Assembly: GCA_947624945.1 (NCBI GenBank)
Contig: CANQMJ010000019.1
Span: 1 to 24,007 of the forward strand
Source of the DNA: an uncultured Clostridia bacterium
Lineage (GTDB): Bacteria > Bacillota > Clostridia > Oscillospirales > CAG-272
Length of the DNA stretch: 24,007 nucleotides
Reading direction: 5' to 3'
The notes beneath the pieces were generated by a model that searched no databases, was not told where the DNA came from, and worked only from the letters and a program-made list of their open reading frames with translations. Positions within the stretch are counted from its first letter, which is position 1. Every line of letters starts with the position of its first letter. This document shows, piece by piece, positions 6,784 through 13,957 of the stretch. The position numbers were made by a program, and so were the translations under genes.

Positions 6784-7845
6784 TCACGCCTCCGTTTCGG
6801 TCGGTGAGGTGAGCAAAGCGTTATATTCCTTTATCATCGCGTCGGCGGCGCGGACGATGTCGGCGAACTCGTCCTTGTCGGCGGTGTAGTAACTGCCTTT
6901 CGTGAGGACGACGAGCACGTATATGCGGTCGCCGTAGACTATGCCGCCCTCGTTGTACGATTCCTCGTTCCATCCGGACTTGTTGGCGACTGTCACGCCG
7001 AGCGCGTCGCGGAAGAAGTGCATGTAGTCGACGCTGATCAGAAGCTCGTAGAGCATCATGCCCGTATCGCTCTCGTCCTTGTAGCGGAATATCTCCTGCC
7101 ACACGATGCCGTAGTCGCGCGGCGTTATATCGGGCCAGCGCGACGACGTTACCCTGCACGACGTGACGCCGAGCGAGGCGAGCATCTCGTCGCACCCTCT
7201 GCGCCCGAACCGGCGCAGCAGCATATAATAGCCCTCGTTGTCGCTCGTACGGATAACGTAGCGCAGAACGTCGCGTATCGAAACTTTTGCGCCGACGCCC
7301 ATCTTGGCGATACTGCCGTTGCCGTGTATATAGTCCTCGGCTTTGAACGTGAGCATCTCGTCGAGAGACGCTTCGCCCGCGTCGATCTGACGGCAGCAGT
7401 AAAGGGCATACACGACCTTGACGATGCTCGCAGGCGCGAATTTTGTGTCGGCGTTGTACGTTATCGTCATGCCGGTCGTAAGATCGTACGCATATATTCC
7501 CGTCGGACGGTCGAACTTAGCTATTGCGTCGTTCAGCGCGTTTATGGCGTCGTCGGACGGCGTGTAGTCGCCGGAAACATGAAGCTGTCCCGATGTGAAT
7601 TCCTGTATAGGCGGCTCTGTCTCGGGCGGGACAGTCTCGGTGACGGTCTCCGACTCGGCCGCGGGAGGCTCCGTTTCGGGCGGTTCAGTGACAGGCTGCG
7701 TCGATTCAGTGTGCGGCTCTGTCGACACGCTGTCAGTCGCGGCGTCCGCGCCGACGGATGCGCGCAGAACGGACAGTCCGATCACAGATACAGCCACCGC
7801 GAACGCGGCGAACAAAACGATGAGGAAAGCGTGTTCCTTCTTCAT
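6784..7845 (-). CDS. Membrane-anchored class-A beta-lactamase-fold serine hydrolase
   Basis: A 353-residue protein with an N-terminal membrane anchor (residues ~7-28), a Pro/Thr/Glu-rich tether (~36-82) and a penicillin-recognising serine-enzyme domain (~90-345). The three catalytic motifs are visible: Ser140-x-x-Lys143 (ASIVK), Ser201-Asp-Asn203 (TSDNEGYY) and Lys289-Ser-Gly291 (NKSGW). The omega-loop region (SSRWPDITPRDYG, ~234-246) lacks the Glu166-x-x-Asn signature that class-A beta-lactamases use for deacylation. A peptidoglycan D,D-peptidase or binding role therefore seems likelier than antibiotic hydrolysis, but this is inference. The start lies six bases after the nrdR stop, with AAGGGATAA as ribosome binding site; tag follows three bases on. 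Confidence 0.82.
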   Translation of the reverse strand: MKKEHAFLIVLFAAFAVAVSVIGLSVLRASVGADAATDSVSTEPHTESTQPVTEPPETEPPAAESETVTETVPPETEPPIQEFTSGQLHVSGDYTPSDDAINALNDAIAKFDRPTGIYAYDLTTGMTITYNADTKFAPASIVKVVYALYCCRQIDAGEASLDEMLTFKAEDYIHGNGSIAKMGVGAKVSIRDVLRYVIRTSDNEGYYMLLRRFGRRGCDEMLASLGVTSCRVTSSRWPDITPRDYGIVWQEIFRYKDESDTGMMLYELLISVDYMHFFRDALGVTVANKSGWNEESYNEGGIVYGDRIYVLVVLTKGSYYTADKDEFADIVRAADAMIKEYNALLTSPTETEA

Positions 7846-7851
7846 GCGCCG

Positions 7852-8304
7852 TTATCCCTTATCCTTGTCTTTGAGTTTGCGTATCTCCTCGACGAACGTG
7901 TCGATATCCTTGAATTCGCGGTGTACGGATGCGAACCGCACATATGCGACGGCGTCGAGCTCTTTGAGCCGCTCCATGACCATTTCGCCTATCTCGGAGG
8001 ACGGTATCTCGCGGTTCATCGAGGAATATAGCGCCGATTCAATGTCGCTCGTCAGCGCCTCGGCGTCGACGGGACGTTTTTCGCATGCCTTGATTATACC
8101 GACGAGCAGCTTGTTGCGGTCGAACATCTGCTTTGAACCGTCGCGCTTGATAACGACGGGGTGAACTGTGTCGATGACTTCATATGTCGTGAATCTGTGC
8201 TTGCACGACTCGCATTCTCTGCGGCGGCGTATGCTCGAGCCGTCGCCGGACGGACGTGAGTCTATGACGTTGCTTTTGGGGTGCCCGCATACGGGACATT
8301 TCAT
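7852..8304 (-). CDS. nrdR: Transcriptional repressor NrdR
   Basis: A 150-residue NrdR, the usual length. It represses ribonucleotide reductase genes in response to dATP/ATP levels. The N-terminal zinc ribbon has all four cysteines (Cys3, Cys6, Cys31, Cys34) around SRPSGDGSSIRRRRECESC. The ATP-cone domain begins near VVIKRDGSKQMFDRNKLLVGI (~50-70) and runs to VAYVRFASVHREFKDIDTF. Start confirmed by GAAAGGAAC about ten bases upstream. It is the first gene of a minus-strand group with the beta-lactamase-fold protein and tag. No nrd gene lies in the window, so its targets are elsewhere. Confidence 0.97.
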   Translation of the reverse strand: MKCPVCGHPKSNVIDSRPSGDGSSIRRRRECESCKHRFTTYEVIDTVHPVVIKRDGSKQMFDRNKLLVGIIKACEKRPVDAEALTSDIESALYSSMNREIPSSEIGEMVMERLKELDAVAYVRFASVHREFKDIDTFVEEIRKLKDKDKG

Positions 8305-8354
8305 AGTCGGTGTGTTCCTTTCGCATAAAGCCGTGACGGCACGGCATACACATT

Positions 8355-8382
8355 ATTTTACCACAATTTTTCAAAAGTTCAA
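8355..8382 (-). promoter_or_regulatory. Candidate promoter for nrdR operon
   Basis: On the minus strand: TTGAAC (8382-8377), a 16-base spacer and TAAAAT (8360-8355), about 50 bases before the nrdR start. A small inverted repeat, GCCGTG/CACGGC (8330-8345), sits in the leader. No NrdR box was recognised. Confidence 0.5.
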
Positions 8383-8454
8383 CCGTTAAACGCAATGATG
8401 ACGGAAAATAGTGCCGATATTTGACCGATAAAGACAAAAATCGCGTCATCACTC

Positions 8455-8483
8455 TTGACCGATGTGAAATAATAATGTATAAT
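8455..8483 (+). promoter_or_regulatory. Sigma-A promoter for the M23-family gene
   Basis: TTGACC (8455-8460), a 17-base spacer and TATAAT (8478-8483), followed by a ~58-nt leader and GAGGTGA (8532-8538) ahead of the ATG at 8548. Confidence 0.8.
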
Positions 8484-8547
8484 GCTATTTGTATAAGCGT
8501 CTTTACGGACGTGTGAATACGTTTTTTATGTGAGGTGACAACGATAA

Positions 8548-10191
8548 ATGGATAAAAAGCTGCAGCTTATCATTCTTGTGATAGTCATACTTATCCCTTC
8601 GTTCGTCGCGATGGGATATTATTCCGCGACGAAGCGCGAGCCCGTCGACTCGACTTCGGTCACGAGCCTGCGGCTCGAGGACCCGAACGGCAAGTCGTGG
8701 TCGTTCTCGTCCGACGACGAAAACGCGGACGCCGCCGCGATGGTGCAGATGTTCATCGACATGCGCAAGAACGCGTCGCCCGTTGAGGCTCTGCCCGCAG
8801 CCGTTGAATCAGACGGCTTTTTCAAGGTCACGCTGACGAGCTTCGATATCGACACCGTCTACGAGTATTACTTTACGCAGGATCCCGAGGCAGCGTACCT
8901 GAAGGACACGGCGGGAATGGCGTATAAGGTCGCATCTGCCGACGCGACTAAGTTTCTGACGCTCGAATACTCGGCGTGCCTCTACGACAGCGAGCTTCCG
9001 ATGCTTAAAGTCGGAGAGGGTACGGAGATATCCCCCGCGGCGGCTATATGGAATTACAAGTCCTACAACGCCGAATATGTACCGCTCGACACTGCGCCGT
9101 ATATAACGAATAAGACGGCGACATGCACCGTCGACGGCGGTTTCTCGTTCTCGTTCTCTGTCGCGCCCGACAGGGTAACGGTCGTAATCGACGACGGCAC
9201 GAACGAGATATACAACGGTCTAGCCGAGGATATGAGCGCAAATCTCGACCTCGGGGGCGCGACGGAGTTCAACGTGTCAATGTCGGCGGAATGGTACGAG
9301 AGCGCGGATAAGACGTATTACGGCTCCGCGACGTATAAGTTCCGCGGCGAGGTCGCGGCGCAGCCCGTGTTCTATCTCGGTCAGACGACGGTCGAAAACG
9401 GCAAGTTCGTATGCGTCGCGGGCAAAAACGTCGCCGACCCGTCGCAGATAAGATTCTCGTCCGATCCGTCCATCGACTACGAGCCGACGTTCTTCAAGGA
9501 AGGCGGCTACGTTTACACGCTTATCCCGATAAGATACGAGCTCGAGAACGGAAAAGACCAGAACTACACGTTCACGCTGACGTACGGCGGATATTCGCAA
9601 CAGATGAACCTCACCGTCGAATCGTATAAGTACGGCAACAGCTCGAGCGGCATCACGAAGTCTGTGGAGAACGCAACGTATACCGAAGAGTACAGAAACG
9701 AGGCGGAGACGGTGCTCCGCGAGCTCGCGAAGAAAGAAGAGCTCGACGTACACGCGTTCACGGGTACGTTCCTCGAGGACGTCGTCGGCGCAGGCTCGAC
9801 GGATAAGATATCTCCCGGCTTCGGACGCAACATCACGGTGACGGCGACGGGAACGACGTTCCGCCATACGGGCGTCGACTACAACGTGAAGCAGGGCACG
9901 GACGTGCTCGCGGTCAATAACGGCAGAGTCGTCTACTCCGGATACCTCGCGACGACGGGATATATCGTCGTCGTCGACCACGGCTGGGGACTCAAGAGCT
10001 GGTACTGCCATCTGTCCGAGTGCAGCGTCAACGTCGGCGACGATGTCGAGAAGGGGCAGACGGTCGGCAAGTCGGGCGACACGGGATTCGCGGCGAAGAA
10101 CCGCACTCATGTCGGTCTGACAGTGTACGACGTTCCGGTCTGCATCTACGGCTACTGGAATAACCCGGTACAGATACCGAGTATGGACTAA
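8548..10191 (+). CDS. M23/LytM-family envelope protein with an incomplete zinc site
   Basis: A 547-residue protein with an N-terminal membrane anchor (~5-25), a long beta-rich extracellular region (~35-370) of no family I recognise, a short helical segment (~375-405) and a C-terminal M23 (LytM) domain (~425-530). M23 enzymes cut peptide cross-links in peptidoglycan. Visible active-site residues are His440 and Asp444 (HTGVD), His488 (SWYCHL) and His521 (RTHVGLTV). In active LytM the last motif is H-x-H and its second His binds zinc; here that position is Gly523. The domain may be a non-catalytic binding or activator module, like EnvC/NlpD-type LytM proteins. It is single-gene, with its own promoter, and followed by a palindromic element. 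Confidence 0.87.
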   Translation: MDKKLQLIILVIVILIPSFVAMGYYSATKREPVDSTSVTSLRLEDPNGKSWSFSSDDENADAAAMVQMFIDMRKNASPVEALPAAVESDGFFKVTLTSFDIDTVYEYYFTQDPEAAYLKDTAGMAYKVASADATKFLTLEYSACLYDSELPMLKVGEGTEISPAAAIWNYKSYNAEYVPLDTAPYITNKTATCTVDGGFSFSFSVAPDRVTVVIDDGTNEIYNGLAEDMSANLDLGGATEFNVSMSAEWYESADKTYYGSATYKFRGEVAAQPVFYLGQTTVENGKFVCVAGKNVADPSQIRFSSDPSIDYEPTFFKEGGYVYTLIPIRYELENGKDQNYTFTLTYGGYSQQMNLTVESYKYGNSSSGITKSVENATYTEEYRNEAETVLRELAKKEELDVHAFTGTFLEDVVGAGSTDKISPGFGRNITVTATGTTFRHTGVDYNVKQGTDVLAVNNGRVVYSGYLATTGYIVVVDHGWGLKSWYCHLSECSVNVGDDVEKGQTVGKSGDTGFAAKNRTHVGLTVYDVPVCIYGYWNNPVQIPSMD

Positions 10192-10252
10192 ACATCGCAT
10201 AACACGGGGAGGGGAGACTTTTATAAAAAGCCTGTCCTCCCCGTAATGTTTA
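10189..10252. repeat. Nested palindromic element, copy 3 (degenerate)
   Basis: An outer inverted repeat, TAAACAT (10189-10195, containing the upstream stop codon) and ATGTTTA (10246-10252), encloses an imperfect G-run/C-run hairpin (10204-10244) with apex CTTTTATAAAAAG. The inner arms begin ACGGGGAGG and end CCTCCCCGT, with three weak or mismatched positions. The design matches copies 1 and 2. No T-run follows, so terminator activity is uncertain. Confidence 0.55.
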
Positions 10253-10296
10253 TATCGAAAAATCTCATTTACATACAGATTGAAAGGCGGAACACT

Positions 10297-11250
10297 ATGA
10301 AAATCGTAAATCCGATACTGCGCGGCGAATTCGCCGACCCCGATCTGCACCGCTTCGGTGGCAGGTACTACATCTACCCGACGACGGACGGTATTGACGG
10401 CTGGGGCGGCTGGCATTTCCACTGCTTCTCGTCCGACGACCTCTCCGGGTGGCGCGACGATGGCATAATACTCGACGTCAAAAACGACTCCGTTATCGGC
10501 GCGGAAAACGAAAACGGCGCGCCCGGAGTGCCGTGGGCGGTCGGCAACGCGTGGGCGCCGACGATAGGCGAACACGGCGGCAGGTACTACTACTATTTCT
10601 GCGCGAAGCGTCCGGACGGCGTGTCGTGCATAGGCGCCGCCGTCTCGGATTCGCCGACGGGACCGTTCAAAGCCGAAAGCGAGCCGCTTCTCTCGCCCGA
10701 GATATGCCGCCGCGAGGCGGGGATAGAGCACGGACAGACGATAGACCCGTGGTTTTATGAGGAGGACGGCAAGGCGTACCTGCTGTTCGGCAACGGATAC
10801 GGCGCCGTCGTCGAACTCGACGAAACGCTGACGCATATCGTGCCGGGCACGATGCACCGCTATCGCGGCACATACGACCTGCGCGAGTCGCTTATCGTCG
10901 TCAAGCGCGGCGATATATACCACTTCACATGGTCCTGCGACGACACGGGCAGCGAGAACTATCACGTCAACTACGGCACGTCAAGCTCGCTTTACGGCGA
11001 CATCGAGTACCGCGGCACAATACTCGAAAAGCGTCCCGAAGAAGGCATACTCGGCACGGGTCATCACTCGATACTGCATTTGCCAGAGACGGACGAATAC
11101 TTCATATGCTATCACAGGTTCGCAACGCCGATAGGGAAGTATAAGAGCGGCTTCGGCTTCCACCGTGTGACGTGCGTTGACAGACTTTATTTTGACGGCA
11201 AGACAGGGCTTATACTGCCTGTCACGCCTACGAACGGATTCGAACTTTAA
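10297..11250 (+). CDS. Glycoside hydrolase family 43 protein
   Basis: A 317-residue cytosolic GH43 enzyme; the family cleaves arabinose- or xylose-containing glycans with a five-bladed beta-propeller. Expected catalytic residues are present: base Asp14 in EFADPDLHRFGGRYYIYPT, pKa-modulating Asp150 in TIDPWFYEEDGKAYLLFG, and acid Glu197 in LRESLIVVKRGDIYHFTWS. GTGHHSILH (~253-261) supplies the conserved His. AWAPTI (~85-90) is also typical. There is no signal peptide, so it probably acts on imported oligosaccharides. I chose the ATG at 10297 because the family N-terminus (NPILRGEFADPD) follows it and AAGGCGG lies just upstream; an ATG at 10246 falls in the palindromic element. The exact substrate cannot be told from sequence. 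Confidence 0.88.
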   Translation: MKIVNPILRGEFADPDLHRFGGRYYIYPTTDGIDGWGGWHFHCFSSDDLSGWRDDGIILDVKNDSVIGAENENGAPGVPWAVGNAWAPTIGEHGGRYYYYFCAKRPDGVSCIGAAVSDSPTGPFKAESEPLLSPEICRREAGIEHGQTIDPWFYEEDGKAYLLFGNGYGAVVELDETLTHIVPGTMHRYRGTYDLRESLIVVKRGDIYHFTWSCDDTGSENYHVNYGTSSSLYGDIEYRGTILEKRPEEGILGTGHHSILHLPETDEYFICYHRFATPIGKYKSGFGFHRVTCVDRLYFDGKTGLILPVTPTNGFEL

Positions 11251-11251
11251 G

Positions 11252-11280
11252 TTGACAGTGCCGTCGGGGAATGGTAAAAT
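11252..11280 (+). promoter_or_regulatory. Sigma-A promoter for the two-component operon
   Basis: TTGACA (11252-11257), a 17-base spacer and TAAAAT (11275-11280), with an extended -10 TGG. It begins two bases after the GH43 stop codon. Confidence 0.8.
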
Positions 11281-11304
11281 GAACGCGGCGGCAAAGACAC
11301 CTGT

Positions 11305-11338
11305 GCGCGGAGCGCGGACTGCGGTCCGCGCTTCGCGC
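11305..11338 (+). promoter_or_regulatory. 15-bp leader stem-loop before the response regulator
   Basis: Bases 11305-11319 (GCGCGGAGCGCGGAC) pair with 11324-11338 around a TGCG loop, with one G-U wobble. The stem ends 12 bases before the GGAGG of the response regulator (11351-11355). The tail TTTACGCTTTACG is a poor terminator T-run, so it may instead affect mRNA stability, attenuation or translation start. Confidence 0.6.
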
Positions 11339-11359
11339 TTTACGCTTTACGGAGGCAGT

Positions 11360-12031
11360 ATGTACCGAATATTCATAGTCGAGGACGACAGAGGCATCGC
11401 GGAGGCGATAGACGAGCTGTGCCGTTCGTGGGGACTCGAAACGCGCGTCGCGGCCGATCTGCGCGCCGTGATGGAGGATTTCACAGACTTCGACCCGCAG
11501 CTCGTGATGCTCGATATCGCGCTGCCGTTTTACAACGGCTACTACTGGTGCGAACGCATACGACGCGTCTCGCGCGTCCCGATTATATTCATATCGTCGT
11601 CGTCGGACAACATGAACATCGTCATGGCGATGAACATGGGCGGCGACGACTTCATATCAAAGCCGTTCGACGGCGGCGTGCTGATGGCGAAGGTGCAGGC
11701 GATACTGCGCCGCACTTATGATTTTGCACTGACGGCGCCGCCTTTGACGCACAGAGGCGCGACGCTGTCGCCGGGCGACGGCACGCTCACATACGGCGAC
11801 GTGAGAGTCGAGCTGACGAAAAACGAGATGCGCATACTGTCGGCGCTGTTCGAGGCGAAGGGGCGCGTCGTGTCGCGCGAGCGGCTGATGGAGCTATTGT
11901 GGAAAACGGACTCGTTCGTCGACGACAATACGCTCACGGTCAACGTGAACAGACTGCGGCGCAAGCTCGAATGTGCGGGACTCGGCGATTTCATCGTGAC
12001 TAAGGTCGGCGTCGGCTACATGCTGGGGTGA
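11360..12031 (+). CDS. OmpR/BceR-type response regulator
   Basis: A 223-residue DNA-binding response regulator. The receiver domain (~1-115) has the acidic pair Glu8/Asp9-Asp10, phosphoacceptor Asp52 (LVMLDIALP), SSSSD near the switch Thr/Ser position, and the conserved Lys of DDFISKPFDGG (~101). A winged-helix DNA-binding domain follows (~130-223: LTKNEMRILSALFEAKGRVVSRERL and VNRLRRKLE). Start set by GGAGG five bases before the ATG. The kinase gene follows after three bases and a BceA/BceB-type transporter lies downstream, so this is most likely the regulator of that transporter, acting at the operator at 13093-13121. Confidence 0.93.
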   Translation: MYRIFIVEDDRGIAEAIDELCRSWGLETRVAADLRAVMEDFTDFDPQLVMLDIALPFYNGYYWCERIRRVSRVPIIFISSSSDNMNIVMAMNMGGDDFISKPFDGGVLMAKVQAILRRTYDFALTAPPLTHRGATLSPGDGTLTYGDVRVELTKNEMRILSALFEAKGRVVSRERLMELLWKTDSFVDDNTLTVNVNRLRRKLECAGLGDFIVTKVGVGYMLG

Positions 12032-12034
12032 AAA

Positions 12035-13057
12035 ATGGAAAAACACGGATTTTTCATATATTACATCAGGAGCCGCGCGCTCGTCATAATATTCGCGCTC
12101 CTTTCGGCGCTCGTGTTCGCCGTCATGTTCCACGCGTACGGCCTGCCGCCGCAGGCGTCGGCATATCCGATACTCGTATGCGGCGCGATAGGCACTGTCC
12201 TCGCCGCCGTCGACATTACGCGGGCAATTATCCGTCACCGCAAGATGGTGTCGTGTATGCAGGCGATAGAAAATGCCAAAATGTCAGAAACGGAGTCGCT
12301 CTTAGCACTGTTGCCGCAGCCGTGGAGTGCGGAGGAGGCGGACTGGCGCGCCATATCGGAAATTCTGTCGGAGCTGATGCGCAAGGCGGACGAAACCGCA
12401 GGCATGAGATACGACGAAATGGTCGATTACTACACCGTATGGGCGCATCAGATAAAAACGCCGATATCGTCGGTAACGCTGGCGCTGCGCGACGAGGACA
12501 GCGACCTGTCGCGGCGTATTTCCGAGGAAATGGTGAAGATCGAACAGTACGTGGACATGGTCATGGCGTATCTGCGACTCGACTCGGAGTCGACGGACTA
12601 TGTGTTCCGCAGCTGCCGCCTCGACGATGTGATCCGCTCGTCGCTGCGCCGATTCTCGACGCAGTTCATACGGCGCAGGATAGGACTTGTCTACGAACAA
12701 ACGGACGCTGTCGTTGTGACCGATGAGAAATGGCTCGCGTTCGTGATCGAGCAGATACTGTCAAACGCGCTCAAGTACACGGAGCGCGGACAGATCGCGG
12801 TCACGGTAACGGAGACGGAAGGTACAACGTCGCTGTCGGTATCCGATACGGGCGTCGGCATCGGTAAAGACGACCTTCCGCGCATATTCGAAAAGGGCTA
12901 CACGGGCAAAAACGGACGCGAGGACAAACGGGCGAGCGGCATCGGACTGTGGCTGTGCGCGCGCATATGCCGCGCGATGTCGTGCAAAATAAGCGCGGAG
13001 TCTACCCCCGCCGCCGGCACGACTATAACTATCGAATTCCCCGAAAATAAAAACTGA
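12035..13057 (+). CDS. Intramembrane-sensing (BceS-type) histidine kinase
   Basis: A 340-residue sensor kinase with two membrane helices (~14-36 and ~44-62) joined by only ~7 residues, so it has no extracellular sensing domain. This is the BceS/GraS layout, in which the partner ABC permease senses the drug. The H-box is WAHQIKTP with phosphorylated His138. The ATPase domain carries QILSNALKYT (Asn244), DTGVGIG (~271-277) and SGIGLWLC (~301-308). It starts three bases after the response-regulator stop. In the BceRS-BceAB family, the kinase, regulator and transporter form a flux-sensing resistance module against peptide antibiotics; the actual inducer here is unknown. Confidence 0.93.
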   Translation: MEKHGFFIYYIRSRALVIIFALLSALVFAVMFHAYGLPPQASAYPILVCGAIGTVLAAVDITRAIIRHRKMVSCMQAIENAKMSETESLLALLPQPWSAEEADWRAISEILSELMRKADETAGMRYDEMVDYYTVWAHQIKTPISSVTLALRDEDSDLSRRISEEMVKIEQYVDMVMAYLRLDSESTDYVFRSCRLDDVIRSSLRRFSTQFIRRRIGLVYEQTDAVVVTDEKWLAFVIEQILSNALKYTERGQIAVTVTETEGTTSLSVSDTGVGIGKDDLPRIFEKGYTGKNGREDKRASGIGLWLCARICRAMSCKISAESTPAAGTTITIEFPENKN

Positions 13058-13092
13058 CGAAAGCTTTACGGGAAAGTTTTCACACAGCCGAG

Positions 13093-13121
13093 TCTTACAA
13101 AAATGTAAGATAACTGTAAGA
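13093..13121 (+). promoter_or_regulatory. BceR-type operator upstream of the ABC transporter
   Basis: TCTTACA (13093-13099), spacer AAAA, TGTAAGA (13104-13110): a perfect 7-bp inverted repeat. A third half-site, TGTAAGA (13115-13121), is repeated 11 bases further, one helical turn. This matches the published BceR-family pattern TNACA-N4-TGTAA. It lies about 45-75 bases before the likely transcription start, fitting an activator site. Confidence 0.85.
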
Positions 13122-13153
13122 CGATTCGATGGCGGCGAGGACGCTTTTTGTGG

Positions 13154-13159
13154 TAGAAC
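13154..13159 (+). promoter_or_regulatory. -10 element of the regulated transporter promoter
   Basis: TAGAAC with an upstream TGG (extended -10). The corresponding -35 region is GGCGGC, far from consensus, which fits a promoter dependent on the response regulator bound at 13093-13121. A strong ribosome binding site (AAGGGGG, 13175-13181) follows. Confidence 0.5.
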
Positions 13160-13189
13160 CGTGATGCGGACCGAAAGGGGGAATTAACT

Positions 13190-13957
13190 ATGAGTATGCT
13201 TGAGGTCAGGCATTTACAGAAAACTTATACGACGCGCTTCGGCGGCAGCAAGGTGGAGGCGCTCCGCGACGTCAATTTCTCGGTCGAGAGGGGCGAATAC
13301 GTCGCAATAATGGGCGAGTCGGGTTCGGGCAAAACGACGCTTCTCAACATTCTTGCCGCGCTCGACAAGCCGACGGGCGGCACCGTCACGCTCAACGGAC
13401 GCGTGCTTTCAACGCTTCGCGAGTCGGAGCTCGCCGCATTCAGACGCGACAATCTCGGCTTTGTGTTTCAGGAGTTCAACCTGCTCGACACTTTCTCGAT
13501 CGAGGACAACATTTACCTGCCGCTCGTGTTGTCGGGCAAGCGGTACGGCGAGATGCACGAGCGGCTTTTGCCGATAGCGAAGCGGCTGCGCATAGACGAC
13601 ATCTTAAAAAAGTACCCGTACGAGATATCGGGCGGTCAGAAGCAGCGCGCGGCGACGGCGCGCGCGCTCATCACGGAGCCGCAGATACTTCTCGCGGACG
13701 AGCCGACCGGCGCGCTCGATTCACATTCGACAGACGAGCTGTTGTCGATGTTCGCCGACGTAAACGAAACGGGGCAGACGATACTGATGGTGACGCACTC
13801 GGTAAAGGCGGCGAGCCGCGCGGGACGCGTGCTTTTCATACGCGACGGGGAGGTGTTCCATCAGATATACCGCGGCGACAGCACGAGCGAGGAGCTTTAC
13901 GCCAAAATCTCAGATACGCTGACGATACTTGCGGGCGGCGGGGAGGTCGCGGAATGA
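13190..13957 (+). CDS. BceA-type ABC transporter ATP-binding protein
   Basis: A 255-residue MacB/LolD/BceA-class ATPase. Motifs: Walker A GESGSGKT (42-49), Q-loop Gln94 (FVFQEFNLLD), signature ISGGQKQR (146-153), Walker B ILLADEPTGALD (~166-177) and H-loop His203 (VTHS). It powers the FtsX-type permease encoded next, with which it overlaps by four bases (ATGA). The start is supported by AAGGGGG nine bases upstream. It is controlled by the inverted-repeat operator in the 132-base gap after the kinase gene. The complex probably removes peptide antibiotics from, or shields, lipid-linked cell-wall precursors; drug specificity cannot be predicted. Confidence 0.93.
   Translation: MSMLEVRHLQKTYTTRFGGSKVEALRDVNFSVERGEYVAIMGESGSGKTTLLNILAALDKPTGGTVTLNGRVLSTLRESELAAFRRDNLGFVFQEFNLLDTFSIEDNIYLPLVLSGKRYGEMHERLLPIAKRLRIDDILKKYPYEISGGQKQRAATARALITEPQILLADEPTGALDSHSTDELLSMFADVNETGQTILMVTHSVKAASRAGRVLFIRDGEVFHQIYRGDSTSEELYAKISDTLTILAGGGEVAE

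Noticed and set aside
6784..7845. Calling this gene a beta-lactamase resistance gene.
   Set aside because: The deacylation Glu of class-A enzymes is not visible, so antibiotic hydrolysis is not supported by the sequence.
7018..8164. Plus-strand open frames opposite the beta-lactamase-fold gene and nrdR.
   Set aside because: The minus-strand products have intact catalytic and zinc motifs; the plus-strand translations are repetitive Ser/Gly- or Arg-rich and lack ribosome binding sites.
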